This document shows positions 14,141 to 23,465 of a stretch of 40,689 nucleotides of DNA, piece after piece. The translations under genes and the position numbers were made by a program. The notes under the pieces are model-generated. The model was not told where the DNA came from. It saw nothing but the letters and a program-made list of their open reading frames with translations, and did no database searches. The stretch's first letter is position 1. Each line of letters opens with the position of its first letter. The DNA comes from Fictibacillus fluitans. Its GTDB lineage: Bacteria; Bacillota; Bacilli; Bacillales; Fictibacillaceae. The stretch spans positions 1 through 40,689 of the forward strand of contig NZ_JAUHTR010000026.1 of NCBI RefSeq assembly GCF_030418125.1, written 5' to 3'.

Positions 14141-14183
14141 TCATCAAATAATTATTTTTTGTTCACATAAAAACATTTGATGA
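14141..14183. repeat. Inverted repeat flanking the sspE promoter region
   Basis: TCATCAAAT (14141-14149) and ATTTGATGA (14175-14183) are perfect 9-bp inverted repeats with a 25-bp AT-rich spacer that contains CACATAAAA, a poor sigma-G -10 candidate. It ends 32 bp before the sspE ATG. Confidence 0.4.
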
Positions 14184-14215
14184 GGGTTAAATTAATTTTC
14201 GTGGAGGTGATACAC

Positions 14216-14386
14216 ATGGACAAACAGTCAAAAACAAACGCACAGCAAGTTAAACGTCAAAACCAACAGTCTCAAGCTGGCCAAGGTCAATACGGTGCTG
14301 AGTTTGGAAGCGAAACTGACGCTCAACAAGTTCGTCAGCAAAACGCTCAAGCTCAACAACGTAAAGGTCAAGGTAACCAACAGTAA
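14216..14386 (+). CDS. sspE: Gamma-type small acid-soluble spore protein
   Basis: A 56-aa Gln/Asn-rich protein. NAQQVKRQNQQSQAGQGQYG followed by AEFGSETDAQQVRQQNAQAQ is the gamma-SASP signature, including the FGSETDAQ germination-protease cleavage region. It is an amino-acid store degraded at germination. It has only one long repeat, whereas B. subtilis SspE (84 aa) has two. ATG 14216 follows GGAGGTGA at ideal spacing; a start at 14177 would place the RBS inside the gene. A GC-rich terminator follows. Confidence 0.95.
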   Translation: MDKQSKTNAQQVKRQNQQSQAGQGQYGAEFGSETDAQQVRQQNAQAQQRKGQGNQQ

Positions 14387-14400
14387 CCTCTATCCATTAA

Positions 14401-14430
14401 TGCTCCCTGCTATACGCAGGGGGCATTTTT
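14401..14430 (+). terminator. Terminator of sspE
   Basis: A 10-bp stem TGCTCCCTGC/GCAGGGGGCA (one G-U) with a TATAC loop is followed by TTTTT. Confidence 0.85.
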
Positions 14431-14754
14431 GGTTTTCTGGGTTTTTCGACTACATACAGGGGGAAAAGAAGTAGGCAATGAAAAAATGGGCGAGCTTTTT
14501 TTTAATAAACAGGGTAACTATCATTTCCAAACTATTCTTAAAACGATATACTATAGAAGAGAAAATAACGTAAAGTAACTGTTTCTTGGGGATGATGAAG
14601 GCCGGGCAGGGCTAGAATAGTGATGAGACCACACAATGAACGTATTTTGCAACGAAGCTGGTGAATTACCTATATGTATTATTTTAATGGAAAGGAGTAA
14701 CCACATAACTGGTAAACCATTGGCTTCCGGAATCGCGAAGGAAAGGAGAAGCAT
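14431..14754. other. Intergenic region upstream of ntdP
   Basis: The stretch holds a TATACT -10-like box (14547-14552) without a good -35, about 200 bp before ntdP. An open frame of 40 codons (14636-14758) has a poor RBS, and its TGA overlaps the ntdP ATG. Nothing else is recognisable. A long leader or a leader peptide is possible. Confidence 0.35.
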
Positions 14755-15282
14755 ATGAGTTTTCCCACACCCGGAAGTATTATCGATATTCAGAGCTACA
14801 AACATAATGGTTCCCTCCATCGAACCTGGGAAGATACGGTTATCCTGAAAGGAAGCTCGTCCGTTGTTATCGCGGGAAATGACCGTATTCTGGTTACAGA
14901 ATCAGATGGCAGGCAGTGGCGGACACGTGAACCGGCAATCTGCTACTTTAACGCCAAACAATGGTTTAATGTAATCGGCATGATCCGGCAGGATGGCTTT
15001 TATTACTACTGCAACCTGGGCACACCGTATATTTGGGATAATGAGGCACTAAAATATATAGATTATGACCTCGATATTAAAGTTTTTCCCGATATGTCCT
15101 ATATACTGCTCGATGAAGATGAATACAGCCTGCACCGTCAGATCATGAAATATCCGCAAGAGCTGGACTACATTATCCAAAAGAACCTGAATGATCTAAT
15201 TTCCATGGTCAATCAAAGAAAAGGCCCGTTTGAACCTGGCTTTATTGAGCAATGGTACGAGCGGTATTTGGAATTCAGATAA
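14755..15282 (+). CDS. ntdP: Nucleoside tri-/diphosphatase NtdP (YgaC, DUF402)
   Basis: A 175-aa DUF402 protein. The order of [55 protein letters not shown] and [13 protein letters not shown] is that of YgaC/NtdP, with the acidic metal-binding residues D105, D107 and D109 around DYDLDIKV. Staphylococcal NtdP hydrolyses nucleoside tri- and diphosphates. The start ATG 14755 has AAAGGAGA 5 nt upstream. It is followed by its own terminator, then the repeat tract and ygaD. Confidence 0.88.
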   Translation: MSFPTPGSIIDIQSYKHNGSLHRTWEDTVILKGSSSVVIAGNDRILVTESDGRQWRTREPAICYFNAKQWFNVIGMIRQDGFYYYCNLGTPYIWDNEALKYIDYDLDIKVFPDMSYILLDEDEYSLHRQIMKYPQELDYIIQKNLNDLISMVNQRKGPFEPGFIEQWYERYLEFR

Positions 15283-15284
15283 GA

Positions 15285-15319
15285 AAAAACCTGTTGAATC
15301 AAGCATTCAACAGGTTTTT
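15285..15319 (+). terminator. Terminator of ntdP
   Basis: A perfect 15-bp stem (15285-15299 / 15305-15319) with a 5-nt loop starts 3 bp after the stop codon. The arms end in A and T tracts. Confidence 0.9.
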
Positions 15320-15516
15320 CTGCCCGTAAGAAGGTATACTGTAAGTGTCTGATAGTGGCGCCTTGGCTGGATCCCACTCGGGTCTGTCCACAGGCGTATT
15401 TTGTTATGGCGGTTTAAAGCTGGGAAAGCAGGCGGATAAACAGAAAAATAGAGCTGATTTATGAAAACGATGTGATATGCAATTAAATCGTGTTGAACCG
15501 CAACTAATCACCAATG
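15320..15516. other. Intergenic DNA with no recognised feature
   Basis: There is no convincing ORF, RNA gene or promoter between the ntdP terminator and the 118-bp repeats. Confidence 0.4.
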
Positions 15517-15774
15517 AACGGCCGCTTCAGCATTTCAGGATCCAGCTTCAGCGGCCAAAAGCTTGTCCGTTTCACTCTTTCACAAAATACAAAAAACGTA
15601 TTTCTGTTCAAGAGTTCCAACGCCTTCGCTTTTAAACGGCCGCTTCAGCATTTCAGGATCCAGCTTCAGCGGCCAGAGACTCGATCACTTCGGTTTTTGT
15701 CAGAAAACAAAAAGCGTTTTATGCCAAAACCCTCCAGTGCTTTTCGTCTCTAAACAGCCGCTTCAGCATTTCTA
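15517..15774. repeat. 118-bp tandem repeats, two full units and one partial
   Basis: A 41-bp core starting AACGGCCGCTTCAGCATTTC recurs identically at 15517 and 15635. A third, one-mismatch partial copy (22 bp, AACAGCCGCTTCAG...) is at 15753. The spacing is exactly 118 bp each time. The DNA between cores has diverged. Each core begins with GGCCGCT, ends with AGCGGCC and has a central GGATCC, so it is an imperfect palindrome. Open frames across it are by-products of the repeat. It ends 18 bp before ygaD. Confidence 0.85.
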
Positions 15775-15792
15775 TATATAGGGTGTGATTTT

Positions 15793-17541
15793 TTGGATAG
15801 TATTAAGAGGTATTTGGGTTTTGTTAAGCCTTATAAAAAACAGATTAGCTGGACAATTGTGATCGGAATTTTGAAGTTTGGGATTCCGCTCCTGATTCCA
15901 CTCATTTTAAAATATGTGGTGGATACGATCATTGGCGGTGAGGGGTTATCGACCAGTGAGAAAATGGGCAAGTTGTTCTGGCTGATGGGAGGAGCTTTCT
16001 TTATCTTTGGTGTGCTGCGGCCGCCTATTGAATATTACAGACAGTATTATGCGCAATGGGTCGGAAGTAAAGTTTTGTATGATATACGAGACAGACTGTA
16101 CCATCACATTCAGCGCCTCTCACTGCGGTTTTACTCCAATAATAAATCGGGAGAAATTATTTCACGGGTTATCAATGATGTGGAGCAGACGAAGGATTTT
16201 GTCATAACTGGCTTAATGAATGTCTGGCTGGACATGTTTACAATCGTGATTGCCATCGTGATCATGGCCACCATGGATGGCTGGCTGACGCTGGTCGCAC
16301 TGGCCATGCTGCCGTTCTATGGCCTTTCGGTTAAATATTTTTATACAAGGCTGCGCGGACTGACTAAACAGAGGTCACAGGCGCTTGCGGAAGTTCAGGG
16401 GCATTTGCACGAGAGGGTGCAGGGGATGTCCGTGATCCGGAGTTTCGCGCTTGAAGATTATGAACAGGTTCAATTTAATAAAAGAAATTCCCATTTCCTC
16501 AACAAAGCGATGGATCAGACGACATGGAATGCCAAAACGTTTGCCGTGGTGAACACCATTACGGATATTGCTCCGTTGCTTGTCATTGGATTTGCTGCCT
16601 ACCGTGCCATCGGAGGTCATATTTCGATTGGGGAAGTGGTGGCTTTCGCCGGGTATATGGACAGGCTGTACAACCCTCTTCGAAGACTGGTGAATTCTTC
16701 AACCACGCTGACACAGTCTCTCGCTTCCATGGACAGGGTTTTTGAATTCATGGATGAAAAATATGATATTTACGACCAGCCAAAGGCCAGGGAGCTGAAC
16801 GGAGTCAAAGGACAGCTTTCATTTAAAGATGTACTTTTCCGTTATAATGAGAATGAACCTTATGTGTTAAAAGGAATTAATCTTGAAGTGGAATCCGGCC
16901 AGACGATCGCTCTTGTAGGAATGAGCGGCGGCGGAAAATCATCCCTCGTCAGCCTGATTCCAAGGTTCTACGATGTTTCCGAGGGCAGTATTCAGCTGGA
17001 CGGGGAAGACATCCGCAACTTTAAAGTACGTTCCCTGAGAGATAAAATCGGTATGGTTCTGCAGGATAACATCTTATTCAGTGAATCGGTAAAATCCAAT
17101 ATTCTGATGGGAAATCCCGAAGCATCGGATGAGGAAGTCATAGCAGCGGCAAAAGCAGCCAATGCCCATGATTTCATTCTGGGGCTCCCGGAAGGATATG
17201 ACACAAAAATCGGGGAAAGAGGCGTCAAACTTTCAGGTGGCCAAAAGCAGCGGCTTGCCATCGCCAGAGTTTTTCTTAAGAACCCTCCGATCTTGATTCT
17301 TGACGAGGCTACATCCGCTCTTGATCTGGAAAGTGAACATTTGATCCAGGAATCGCTCGAAAAGCTTGCCAAAGAGAGAACAACCTTTATTGTAGCCCAT
17401 CGATTGGCGACGATTACCCATGCTGACCGCATTGTGGTGGTGAATAATGGCGAAATAGCTGAGAGCGGGACCCATCAAGAACTTATGGCTCGACAAGGCG
17501 TTTACTATAATCTCTTTACGGTTCAGCAGCTCGGAGATTAA
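15793..17541 (+). CDS. ygaD: ABC exporter YgaD, fused membrane and ATPase domains
   Basis: A 582-aa half-transporter of the MsbA/multidrug exporter type. The membrane domain with six helices fills residues 1-310. The ATPase carries Walker [10 protein letters not shown] (about 377-385), signature LSGGQ (about 480) and Walker [13 protein letters not shown] (about 499-510). It acts as a homodimer or heterodimer; the substrate is unknown. The length and position after ntdP match B. subtilis YgaD. The start is TTG 15793 with a modest AGGGTG upstream. Its 5' flank is built from the end of the 118-bp repeat tract, so repeat DNA may affect its expression. Confidence 0.92.
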   Translation: MDSIKRYLGFVKPYKKQISWTIVIGILKFGIPLLIPLILKYVVDTIIGGEGLSTSEKMGKLFWLMGGAFFIFGVLRPPIEYYRQYYAQWVGSKVLYDIRDRLYHHIQRLSLRFYSNNKSGEIISRVINDVEQTKDFVITGLMNVWLDMFTIVIAIVIMATMDGWLTLVALAMLPFYGLSVKYFYTRLRGLTKQRSQALAEVQGHLHERVQGMSVIRSFALEDYEQVQFNKRNSHFLNKAMDQTTWNAKTFAVVNTITDIAPLLVIGFAAYRAIGGHISIGEVVAFAGYMDRLYNPLRRLVNSSTTLTQSLASMDRVFEFMDEKYDIYDQPKARELNGVKGQLSFKDVLFRYNENEPYVLKGINLEVESGQTIALVGMSGGGKSSLVSLIPRFYDVSEGSIQLDGEDIRNFKVRSLRDKIGMVLQDNILFSESVKSNILMGNPEASDEEVIAAAKAANAHDFILGLPEGYDTKIGERGVKLSGGQKQRLAIARVFLKNPPILILDEATSALDLESEHLIQESLEKLAKERTTFIVAHRLATITHADRIVVVNNGEIAESGTHQELMARQGVYYNLFTVQQLGD

Positions 17542-17597
17542 GTTGGTAACTATAGGAATAAAGTTGTGATAAGTAAATAAGGGAAACTGAGGAAATG

Positions 17598-17630
17598 GGC
17601 GGTGTATACCTATACACCGCCTCTTTTTTT
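17598..17630 (+). terminator. Terminator of ygaD
   Basis: A perfect 11-bp stem GGCGGTGTATA/TATACACCGCC with a CC loop is followed by a T-rich run. Confidence 0.9.
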
Positions 17631-17674
17631 TGTTAAAAAAGACCTGTAATCAGCAAAAAAATGTTAATTCTTTT

Positions 17675-17690
17675 AAATTTTTAAAAATTT
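17675..17690. promoter_or_regulatory. AT palindrome upstream of the peptide-importer promoter, CodY-like
   Basis: AAATTTTTAAAAATTT is perfectly symmetric and ends 5 bp before the -35 box. It fits the CodY consensus with about three mismatches. Peptide transport operons are CodY targets in B. subtilis, but AT-rich chance symmetry is possible. Confidence 0.35.
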
Positions 17691-17695
17691 TCATA

Positions 17696-17724
17696 TTGTC
17701 AAATAATCAGACTAGTGTCATAAT
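17696..17724 (+). promoter_or_regulatory. Sigma-A promoter of the peptide ABC importer operon
   Basis: TTGTCA (17696-17701) and CATAAT (17719-17724) are separated by 17 bp, 68 bp ahead of the first gene. Confidence 0.75.
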
Positions 17725-17792
17725 TCGAAGTAGAGTGTCCTACTAAATGTTCACGCAGAAAGAAAAAAGCATCATAGAAAGGGGTTGGGTTA

Positions 17793-18797
17793 GTGAGCAG
17801 TCCTGTCTTGGAAGTTAAAGGATTAAGGACCTCCTTTATGACAGATGATGGTGAGATTTCAGTTGTTAATTCCATCGATTTTCAAATCAATTCCGGTGAA
17901 GTGCTTGGAATTGTCGGAGAATCGGGATGCGGCAAAAGTGTTACCTCTTTATCTGTTATGGGACTTGTGCCTTCACCCGCGGGAAAAGTAGAGGGAGATA
18001 TTCTGTTTAATGGGGAGAATCTCGTTTCTGCCTCGGAGAAGAGGATGCGGCAAATCCGCGGAAATGAAATCGCCATGATTTTTCAGGAGCCGATGACAAG
18101 TTTAAATCCGGTTTTCACCATCGGCAGCCAGCTGATCGAAGCTTTGCAAATACATAGAAAATGGCCAAAGAAAAAAGCTCAGGCACAAGCCATTGATATG
18201 CTGAAAATGGTGGGCCTTCCACGTGCGGAAGAATTAATGAAGGATTTTCCGCATCAATTATCCGGAGGAATGCGCCAGCGTGTAATGATTGCCATGGCCA
18301 TGATTTGTGCTCCGAAACTGCTGATTGCAGACGAGCCGACGACGGCTCTTGATGTGACGATTCAGGCACAGATTCTTGAGCTGATGAAAAAACTCAATGA
18401 AGAGACAGATACAGCTATCATGATGATCACACATGATCTGGGAGTAGTGGCAGAAATGTGCCAGCGTGTGGTTGTTATGTATGCAGGTAAAGTAGTGGAA
18501 GAGGCAGATGTCAAAACCATCTTTACAAGTCCAAAACATCCATATACGGTGGGACTGATTCAGTCGGTGCCGGATATGAGGGATAAGAAAGAGAGACTGT
18601 ACTCCATCCCCGGTAATGTGCCCAAGCCCGGCTCAGTAAAAGCGGGATGCCAATTTGCGCCGCGGTGCGCCCATGCGTTTGACCGCTGCATCAGCGAAAC
18701 GCCCGCGCTGGAAAGCCTTGGGGGCAGCCAAAAGGTCAGATGCTGGCTGTACGAGGATGAGAAAGGGGTGGACATCGTTGACCGAACCATTAGTTAA
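17793..18797 (+). CDS. Oligopeptide/dipeptide ABC transporter ATPase (OppD/DppD type)
   Basis: A 334-aa ATP-binding subunit of a peptide/nickel-type importer. Walker A GESGCGKS (about 42-49), a Q-loop QEPMTSLNP, signature LSGGM (about 155), Walker [13 protein letters not shown] (about 175-186), and a C-terminal CxFAPRCxHAFDRC cysteine cluster typical of the oligopeptide_HPY domain are present. Start GTG 17793 follows AAAGGGG. It is the first gene of a five-gene operon. The 20-bp overlap with the second ATPase implies coupled translation. Peptide versus nickel or glutathione specificity cannot be told from this subunit. Confidence 0.93.
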   Translation: MSSPVLEVKGLRTSFMTDDGEISVVNSIDFQINSGEVLGIVGESGCGKSVTSLSVMGLVPSPAGKVEGDILFNGENLVSASEKRMRQIRGNEIAMIFQEPMTSLNPVFTIGSQLIEALQIHRKWPKKKAQAQAIDMLKMVGLPRAEELMKDFPHQLSGGMRQRVMIAMAMICAPKLLIADEPTTALDVTIQAQILELMKKLNEETDTAIMMITHDLGVVAEMCQRVVVMYAGKVVEEADVKTIFTSPKHPYTVGLIQSVPDMRDKKERLYSIPGNVPKPGSVKAGCQFAPRCAHAFDRCISETPALESLGGSQKVRCWLYEDEKGVDIVDRTIS

Positions 18798-19746
18798 AGT
18801 TGAAAACCTAAAGAAGCATTTTCCGATAAAAGGCGGTCTTCTTGGAAAGACCGTCGGTGAAGTAAAGGCTGTAGACGGAGTATCTTTTACCATACACAAA
18901 GGGGAAACACTTGGCCTTGTGGGAGAAAGCGGCTGCGGCAAGTCCACGACAGGGCGTATGCTGCTAAGGCTCCTGGAACCGAGTGAAGGTAACGTGTTCT
19001 TTGAAGGGAAAAATGTTCTCGGCCTGTCTTTAAATGAAATGCGCAAAATGCGCAGAGAAATGCAAATGGTATTCCAGGATCCCTTTGCTTCACTCAACCC
19101 AAGGCATACCGTAGAGAAAATTTTGGAGGAACCGCTGATCGTCCATGGCATGAAAGATTCCAAGGAACGAAAGAAACGGGTGAAGGAGCTTCTGGAGGTT
19201 GTTGGATTAAACAGCTACCATGCGAAACGCTATCCCCACCAGTTCAGCGGCGGGCAGCGACAGCGGATCGGAATTGCCCGTGCCCTGGCCGTAAACCCCA
19301 AATTGATCATTGCCGATGAGCCTGTATCCGCACTGGATGTGTCCATTCAGTCCCAGGTGCTTAATCTTCTGCAGGATCTTCAAAAGGAATTCGGTTTAAC
19401 CTACTTGTTTATTGCCCATGACCTTGGTGTGGTCAGACACATCAGTGACAGGGTGGGAGTCATGTATCTCGGCAGAATTGTGGAGCTGGCAGACAGTGAA
19501 CCGCTCTATGACAATCCGCTTCATCCTTATACTCAGGCTCTGCTTTCGGCAGTACCTGTACCGGACGTCGAGATCAAGAAGGAACGCATCATTCTTAAAG
19601 GAGATGTTCCGAGTCCTTCTAATCCGCCGAAGGGGTGTGCGTTCCATACCCGCTGCCCTCAGGCAATGGATGTATGTTCAGCAAAACGACCTGATTTTAG
19701 AGAAGTAGAAAAAGGCCACTACGTAGCTTGTCATCTTTATGAATGA
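18778..19746 (+). CDS. Oligopeptide/dipeptide ABC transporter ATPase (OppF/DppF type)
   Basis: A 322-aa second ATPase of the importer. Walker [10 protein letters not shown] (about 48-56), QDPFASLNP, signature FSGGQ (about 156), Walker [13 protein letters not shown] and the [11 protein letters not shown] cysteine-bearing C-terminus are seen. I place the start at TTG 18778, preceded by AAAGGGGTG with 7-nt spacing. A start at 18655 would add an out-of-family N-terminus that lies inside the upstream gene. It partners the preceding ATPase as a heterodimer. Confidence 0.92.
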   Translation: MTEPLVKVENLKKHFPIKGGLLGKTVGEVKAVDGVSFTIHKGETLGLVGESGCGKSTTGRMLLRLLEPSEGNVFFEGKNVLGLSLNEMRKMRREMQMVFQDPFASLNPRHTVEKILEEPLIVHGMKDSKERKKRVKELLEVVGLNSYHAKRYPHQFSGGQRQRIGIARALAVNPKLIIADEPVSALDVSIQSQVLNLLQDLQKEFGLTYLFIAHDLGVVRHISDRVGVMYLGRIVELADSEPLYDNPLHPYTQALLSAVPVPDVEIKKERIILKGDVPSPSNPPKGCAFHTRCPQAMDVCSAKRPDFREVEKGHYVACHLYE

Positions 19747-19801
19747 CAGCTCGTACACATAAATAGAGGCAAAAAAACTATATGATAACGGGGGAAAGAA
19801 C

Positions 19802-21400
19802 ATGAAGAAAAGTTCGTTAACAGTTCTGGTGTTACTCTTGGTTCTCTCACTGGGGCTTGCAGGCTGTAAGTCTAACAGCGAAGGCGCCAGCGGTGACAAA
19901 GATAAAGGCGGCGGTGTCATGATCTACGGACGCGGCGGTGACGCGGTTGGACTGGACCCGGCTCATGAAACAGACGGTGAATCCTTTATCGTTACAGAGC
20001 AGGTATTTGAAACACTGACAGGCTATAAAAAAGAAAATACGGATGTAATACCTGAACTGGCAAAAAGCTGGAAGATTGCTGATGATGGAAAGAAATATAC
20101 ATTCACTTTAGAAAAAGGCATCAAATTCCAGGATGGAACCGACTTTAACGCGGATGCCGTTGTGAAAAACTTCGAACGCTGGATGAATGGCGATGCTGCC
20201 AAATTCCCATACTACGCTTCCATGTTTGGCGGATATAAAAATGATCCTGGCCATGTTATTAAAGAAGTAAAAGCATTGGATGAAACCACGGTTGAATTTA
20301 CGCTTAAACGCCCGCAAGCACCATTCCTTAAGAACCTTGCGATGAGCCCGTTTGCCATCTCAAGCCCTGCTGCAATCGACAAATACGGCGATAAGTATGG
20401 CGAGCATCCGGTAGGAACCGGTCCTTTCAAGTTTAAAGAGTGGAAACGCGGAGACACCGTTTCAGTTGTTAAGAATGATAAGTACTGGAAAAAAGGTCTT
20501 CCAAAGCTTGACGGTGTTACGTTTAAGGTCATCAAGGACAACTCTGCACGTTTGAATGCGTTAACCAAGGGTGAAGTTGACTTGATCGACGGAGTAAACC
20601 CAAGTGACATTGATAAAATCAAATCAGATAAGAATCTCCAAATTTTTGAGCGTCCTTCCATGAACGTTGCCTACTTCGGTTTCAATACCGAAAAAGCACC
20701 ATTCAACAAAAAAGAAGTACGTCAGGCGATCAGCCACCTTGTGAATAAAGATGATTTGATCAAGAACTTCTACAATGGAACAGCAGAGCCGGCAGCAACG
20801 CCGCTTCCATCTTCCATTGCCGGACAAAATAAAGATGTTAAGGATTACGCTTATGACGAAGCAAAGGCAAAAGAGCTTCTGAAAAAAGCAGGATATCCAA
20901 ACGGTTTCAAAATGGATCTTTGGGCAATGCCGGTATCACGTCCTTATATGCCAAATGGACAAAAAATTGCTGAAGCCATCCAGGCTAACCTTGAAAAAGT
21001 CGGAATCAAAGCTAACATTGTAACCTTTGAGTGGGGTACTTACCTGGAAAAACTTCGTAAGGGTGAATCACCTGCTTTCTTAATCGGCTGGACAGGGGAT
21101 AACGGAGATGCGGATAACTTCTTGTATACGCTTCTTGATAAAGAAACGATTGACTCCAACAACTATTCCCGCTATAAGAGCGAACCGGTTCACAAACTGT
21201 TGATTGAAGCACAATCCACAGCTGATGAAGCGAAACGTGAAGAGCTATACAAAAAAGCACAGGAAATTATTCATGAAGATGCACCATGGGTTCCTCTTGT
21301 GCATGCGAAGCCGCAGCTTGCTGGTGTGAATACGATTAAAGGTTTCTACCCGCATCCTAAAGGTTCTCAGTCATTTGTTGATGTTTCCATGTCGAAGTAA
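19802..21400 (+). CDS. Peptide ABC transporter substrate-binding lipoprotein (SBP_bac_5)
   Basis: A 532-aa extracytoplasmic binding protein anchored as a lipoprotein. The signal peptide ends in the lipobox LAGC (Cys22). A Ser/Gly/Lys linker precedes the family-5 fold: YGRGGDAVGLDPAHE, PELAKSWKIADDGKKYTF, GTGPFKFKEWKRGD, NVAYFGFNTEKAPF and VRQAISHLVNK. DppA/AppA-like proteins bind di- to oligopeptides; the ligand is not readable here. GGGGGAAAGAAC precedes the ATG. A stem-loop follows, which may set higher expression of this gene than of the permeases. Confidence 0.94.
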   Translation: MKKSSLTVLVLLLVLSLGLAGCKSNSEGASGDKDKGGGVMIYGRGGDAVGLDPAHETDGESFIVTEQVFETLTGYKKENTDVIPELAKSWKIADDGKKYTFTLEKGIKFQDGTDFNADAVVKNFERWMNGDAAKFPYYASMFGGYKNDPGHVIKEVKALDETTVEFTLKRPQAPFLKNLAMSPFAISSPAAIDKYGDKYGEHPVGTGPFKFKEWKRGDTVSVVKNDKYWKKGLPKLDGVTFKVIKDNSARLNALTKGEVDLIDGVNPSDIDKIKSDKNLQIFERPSMNVAYFGFNTEKAPFNKKEVRQAISHLVNKDDLIKNFYNGTAEPAATPLPSSIAGQNKDVKDYAYDEAKAKELLKKAGYPNGFKMDLWAMPVSRPYMPNGQKIAEAIQANLEKVGIKANIVTFEWGTYLEKLRKGESPAFLIGWTGDNGDADNFLYTLLDKETIDSNNYSRYKSEPVHKLLIEAQSTADEAKREELYKKAQEIIHEDAPWVPLVHAKPQLAGVNTIKGFYPHPKGSQSFVDVSMSK

Positions 21401-21410
21401 TGAAAAAAAC

Positions 21411-21436
21411 GGGGAGTATCTTGCATGCTCCCCTTT
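21411..21436 (+). terminator. Weak intra-operon terminator or attenuator
   Basis: A 9-bp stem GGGGAGTAT/ATGCTCCCC (one G-U) is followed by only TTTTG. It separates the binding-protein gene from the permeases without a new promoter that I can see, so partial read-through is likely. Confidence 0.6.
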
Positions 21437-21493
21437 TGTTTTGGAGAAAAACATCAGGACGTAACGACAACTACGTGTAAATGAGGTGTGGAC

Positions 21494-22495
21494 ATGTTTT
21501 CTTATACAATGAGAAGGGTTGGTTTGCTGATACCGGTGCTTCTAGGCATGACATTCATCGTATTTATGATGATTCGGGCCATACCGGGTAATCCGGCCCA
21601 ATTGATTCTGGGGCAGCAAGCTTCAAAAGATGCGATCGAAACATTAACCAAACAGCTGGGTCTTGATCAGCCCTGGTATACGCAATTCGTTCATTATTTA
21701 GGCGGACTGTTTCAGGGAGACCTCGGGATGTCCTTAAAAACAAGATCTCCGATCAGTGATGAAATTTGGCCATATTTGGCAGCGACTATCGAATTATCGC
21801 TTGTGGCGATTTTAATCGCTGTTATTGTCGGCGTGAATGCCGGAATTATCTCTGCCTGGTTTCAAAACTCATGGTTCGACTATGCTGTGATGCTGATCGC
21901 GCTAATCGGGGTTTCCATGCCAATTTTCTGGCTCGGTTTGATGGAGCAATATTTTGTATCCATCAAATGGGACCTGCTTCCGACCACCGGACGTGACAAT
22001 ATCCGGATGCCGGTCGAGGCCATCACGCATTTATACCTGATCGATACGCTGATGGAAGGAAGGTTTGACCAGTTCATTGAAGTGGTGAAGCACTTGATCC
22101 TGCCTGGTATCGCCCTTGGAACCATTCCGATGGCGATCATTGCAAGGATGACCCGCTCCAGTATGCTTGAAGTGATGAGATCCGATTACATCCGTACAGC
22201 TCGTGCAAAAGGATTGAAAATGTTCTGGGTAGTGTACAAGCACTCCCTGAAAAATGCAATGATTCCAGTTGTTACTGTAATCGGTCTGCAAACAGGGCTT
22301 CTTCTTGGAGGGGCAATTCTTACCGAAACCATTTTTGGATGGCCGGGAATTGGAACCTACATATACGATGCCATCCAGTCACGTGACTATCCTGTGATCC
22401 AGTCCGGCATCCTGGTAGTGGCAACGCTGTTTGTTCTTATCAATCTGTTCGTGGATATATTGTATGCGGCCATTGATCCGCGCATTAAGTACTGA
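21494..22495 (+). CDS. Peptide ABC transporter permease (OppB/DppB type)
   Basis: A 333-aa membrane permease. The N-terminal helix LLIPVLLGMTFIVFMMIRAIPG, the family motif PGNPAQLILG, six hydrophobic segments and the EAA-type loop SDYIRTARAKGLKMFWVVYKH (about residues 225-245) identify it. I prefer ATG 21494 (GAGGTG 4 nt upstream) over GTG 21488. It pairs with the following permease, 15 bp away. Confidence 0.93.
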   Translation: MFSYTMRRVGLLIPVLLGMTFIVFMMIRAIPGNPAQLILGQQASKDAIETLTKQLGLDQPWYTQFVHYLGGLFQGDLGMSLKTRSPISDEIWPYLAATIELSLVAILIAVIVGVNAGIISAWFQNSWFDYAVMLIALIGVSMPIFWLGLMEQYFVSIKWDLLPTTGRDNIRMPVEAITHLYLIDTLMEGRFDQFIEVVKHLILPGIALGTIPMAIIARMTRSSMLEVMRSDYIRTARAKGLKMFWVVYKHSLKNAMIPVVTVIGLQTGLLLGGAILTETIFGWPGIGTYIYDAIQSRDYPVIQSGILVVATLFVLINLFVDILYAAIDPRIKY

Positions 22496-22510
22496 TAGGG
22501 GGAGTTTAGT

Positions 22511-23422
22511 ATGGCAGAATTGGCACAGAGCACACCACCGTTAAACAACCCGCCGGTGATGGAGCAACATGACGACAAAGTGATCTCGCCCTGGAAAGAT
22601 GCGTGGCGCTCTTTTAAAAAGAATAAGCTTGCAATGGTTGGATTGGGAATTGTTGTTTTTTTCATATTGATTGCTATCTTTGCTCCGCTGCTGGCACCGT
22701 ATGGCTTTTCCGAACAAAAGCTGGCGGACAAGCATCTGTCTCCTTCCGGGGAGCATTGGTTTGGCACGGATGAGTTTGGCCGTGACATTTTCAGCAGGGT
22801 ACTGTACGGGGCAAGAATTTCCCTGTGGGTAGGATTCGTTTCCGTTGCCGGATCTGTAATTGTAGGTTCAGCATTGGGTATTGTAGCTGGCTATTACGGG
22901 AAAATAGTGGATGGAATCATCTCCCGGATATTCGATATCCTCCTCGCGTTTCCCAGCATTCTTTTGGCGATTGCTGTTGTATCTGTTCTTGGGCCATCCC
23001 TGAGAAACGCATTAATTGCCATCGCGATTATAAACGTTCCGATATTCGGCCGGCTTGTTCGTTCACGAGTGCTGAGTGTTAAGGAAGAAGAATACATTAC
23101 AGCGGCAAAGGCGATCGGCATGAAGGATTCACGAATCCTGATTCACCATGTGCTTCCCAACAGTATGGCACCCATCATCGTTCAGGGAACACTGGCCATC
23201 GCTACAGCCATTATTGAAGCCGCAGCTCTAGGATTTTTGGGACTTGGAGCTCAGCCTCCGACTCCGGAGTGGGGGAAAATGCTGGCGGATTCAAGAGATT
23301 TTATCATTCAGGCTCCATGGACTGTTATTTTTCCGGGCCTCGCCATCATGCTTACCGTTTTGGGCTTTAACCTGATGGGGGACGGCCTCCGGGATGCACT
23401 CGATCCGAGAATGAAGAGCTAA
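22511..23422 (+). CDS. Peptide ABC transporter permease (OppC/DppC type)
   Basis: A 303-aa permease. It has a cytosolic N-terminus with WRSFKKNKLAMVG, the family sequence GTDEFGRDIFSRVLYGARISL (about 80-100), six membrane segments and the EAA loop EEEYITAAKAIGMKDSRILIHH (about 195-215). GGGGGAG precedes ATG 22511. It is the last gene of the operon before a strong terminator. Confidence 0.93.
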   Translation: MAELAQSTPPLNNPPVMEQHDDKVISPWKDAWRSFKKNKLAMVGLGIVVFFILIAIFAPLLAPYGFSEQKLADKHLSPSGEHWFGTDEFGRDIFSRVLYGARISLWVGFVSVAGSVIVGSALGIVAGYYGKIVDGIISRIFDILLAFPSILLAIAVVSVLGPSLRNALIAIAIINVPIFGRLVRSRVLSVKEEEYITAAKAIGMKDSRILIHHVLPNSMAPIIVQGTLAIATAIIEAAALGFLGLGAQPPTPEWGKMLADSRDFIIQAPWTVIFPGLAIMLTVLGFNLMGDGLRDALDPRMKS

Positions 23423-23434
23423 AAGCAAAAAAAA

Positions 23435-23460
23435 TCCTGACGTCTGTCAGGAGTTTTTTT
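23435..23460. terminator. Bidirectional terminator between the peptide importer and ygaE
   Basis: The TCCTGAC/GTCAGGA stem with a 4-nt loop has A8 upstream and T7 downstream. It serves both convergent transcripts. Confidence 0.9.
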
Positions 23461-23465
23461 GCTTT

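Noticed and set aside
15517-15774. 118-bp repeats as a CRISPR array
   Set aside because: There are only two and a half units, the identical core is 41 bp with 77-bp intervals that are diverged copies of each other rather than unrelated spacers, and there are no cas genes.
15514-15781. Two overlapping open frames with internally repeated peptide (FSISGSSFSGQ)
   Set aside because: The peptide repeat is only the translation of the 118-bp DNA repeat; there is no RBS and both frames are open by chance.
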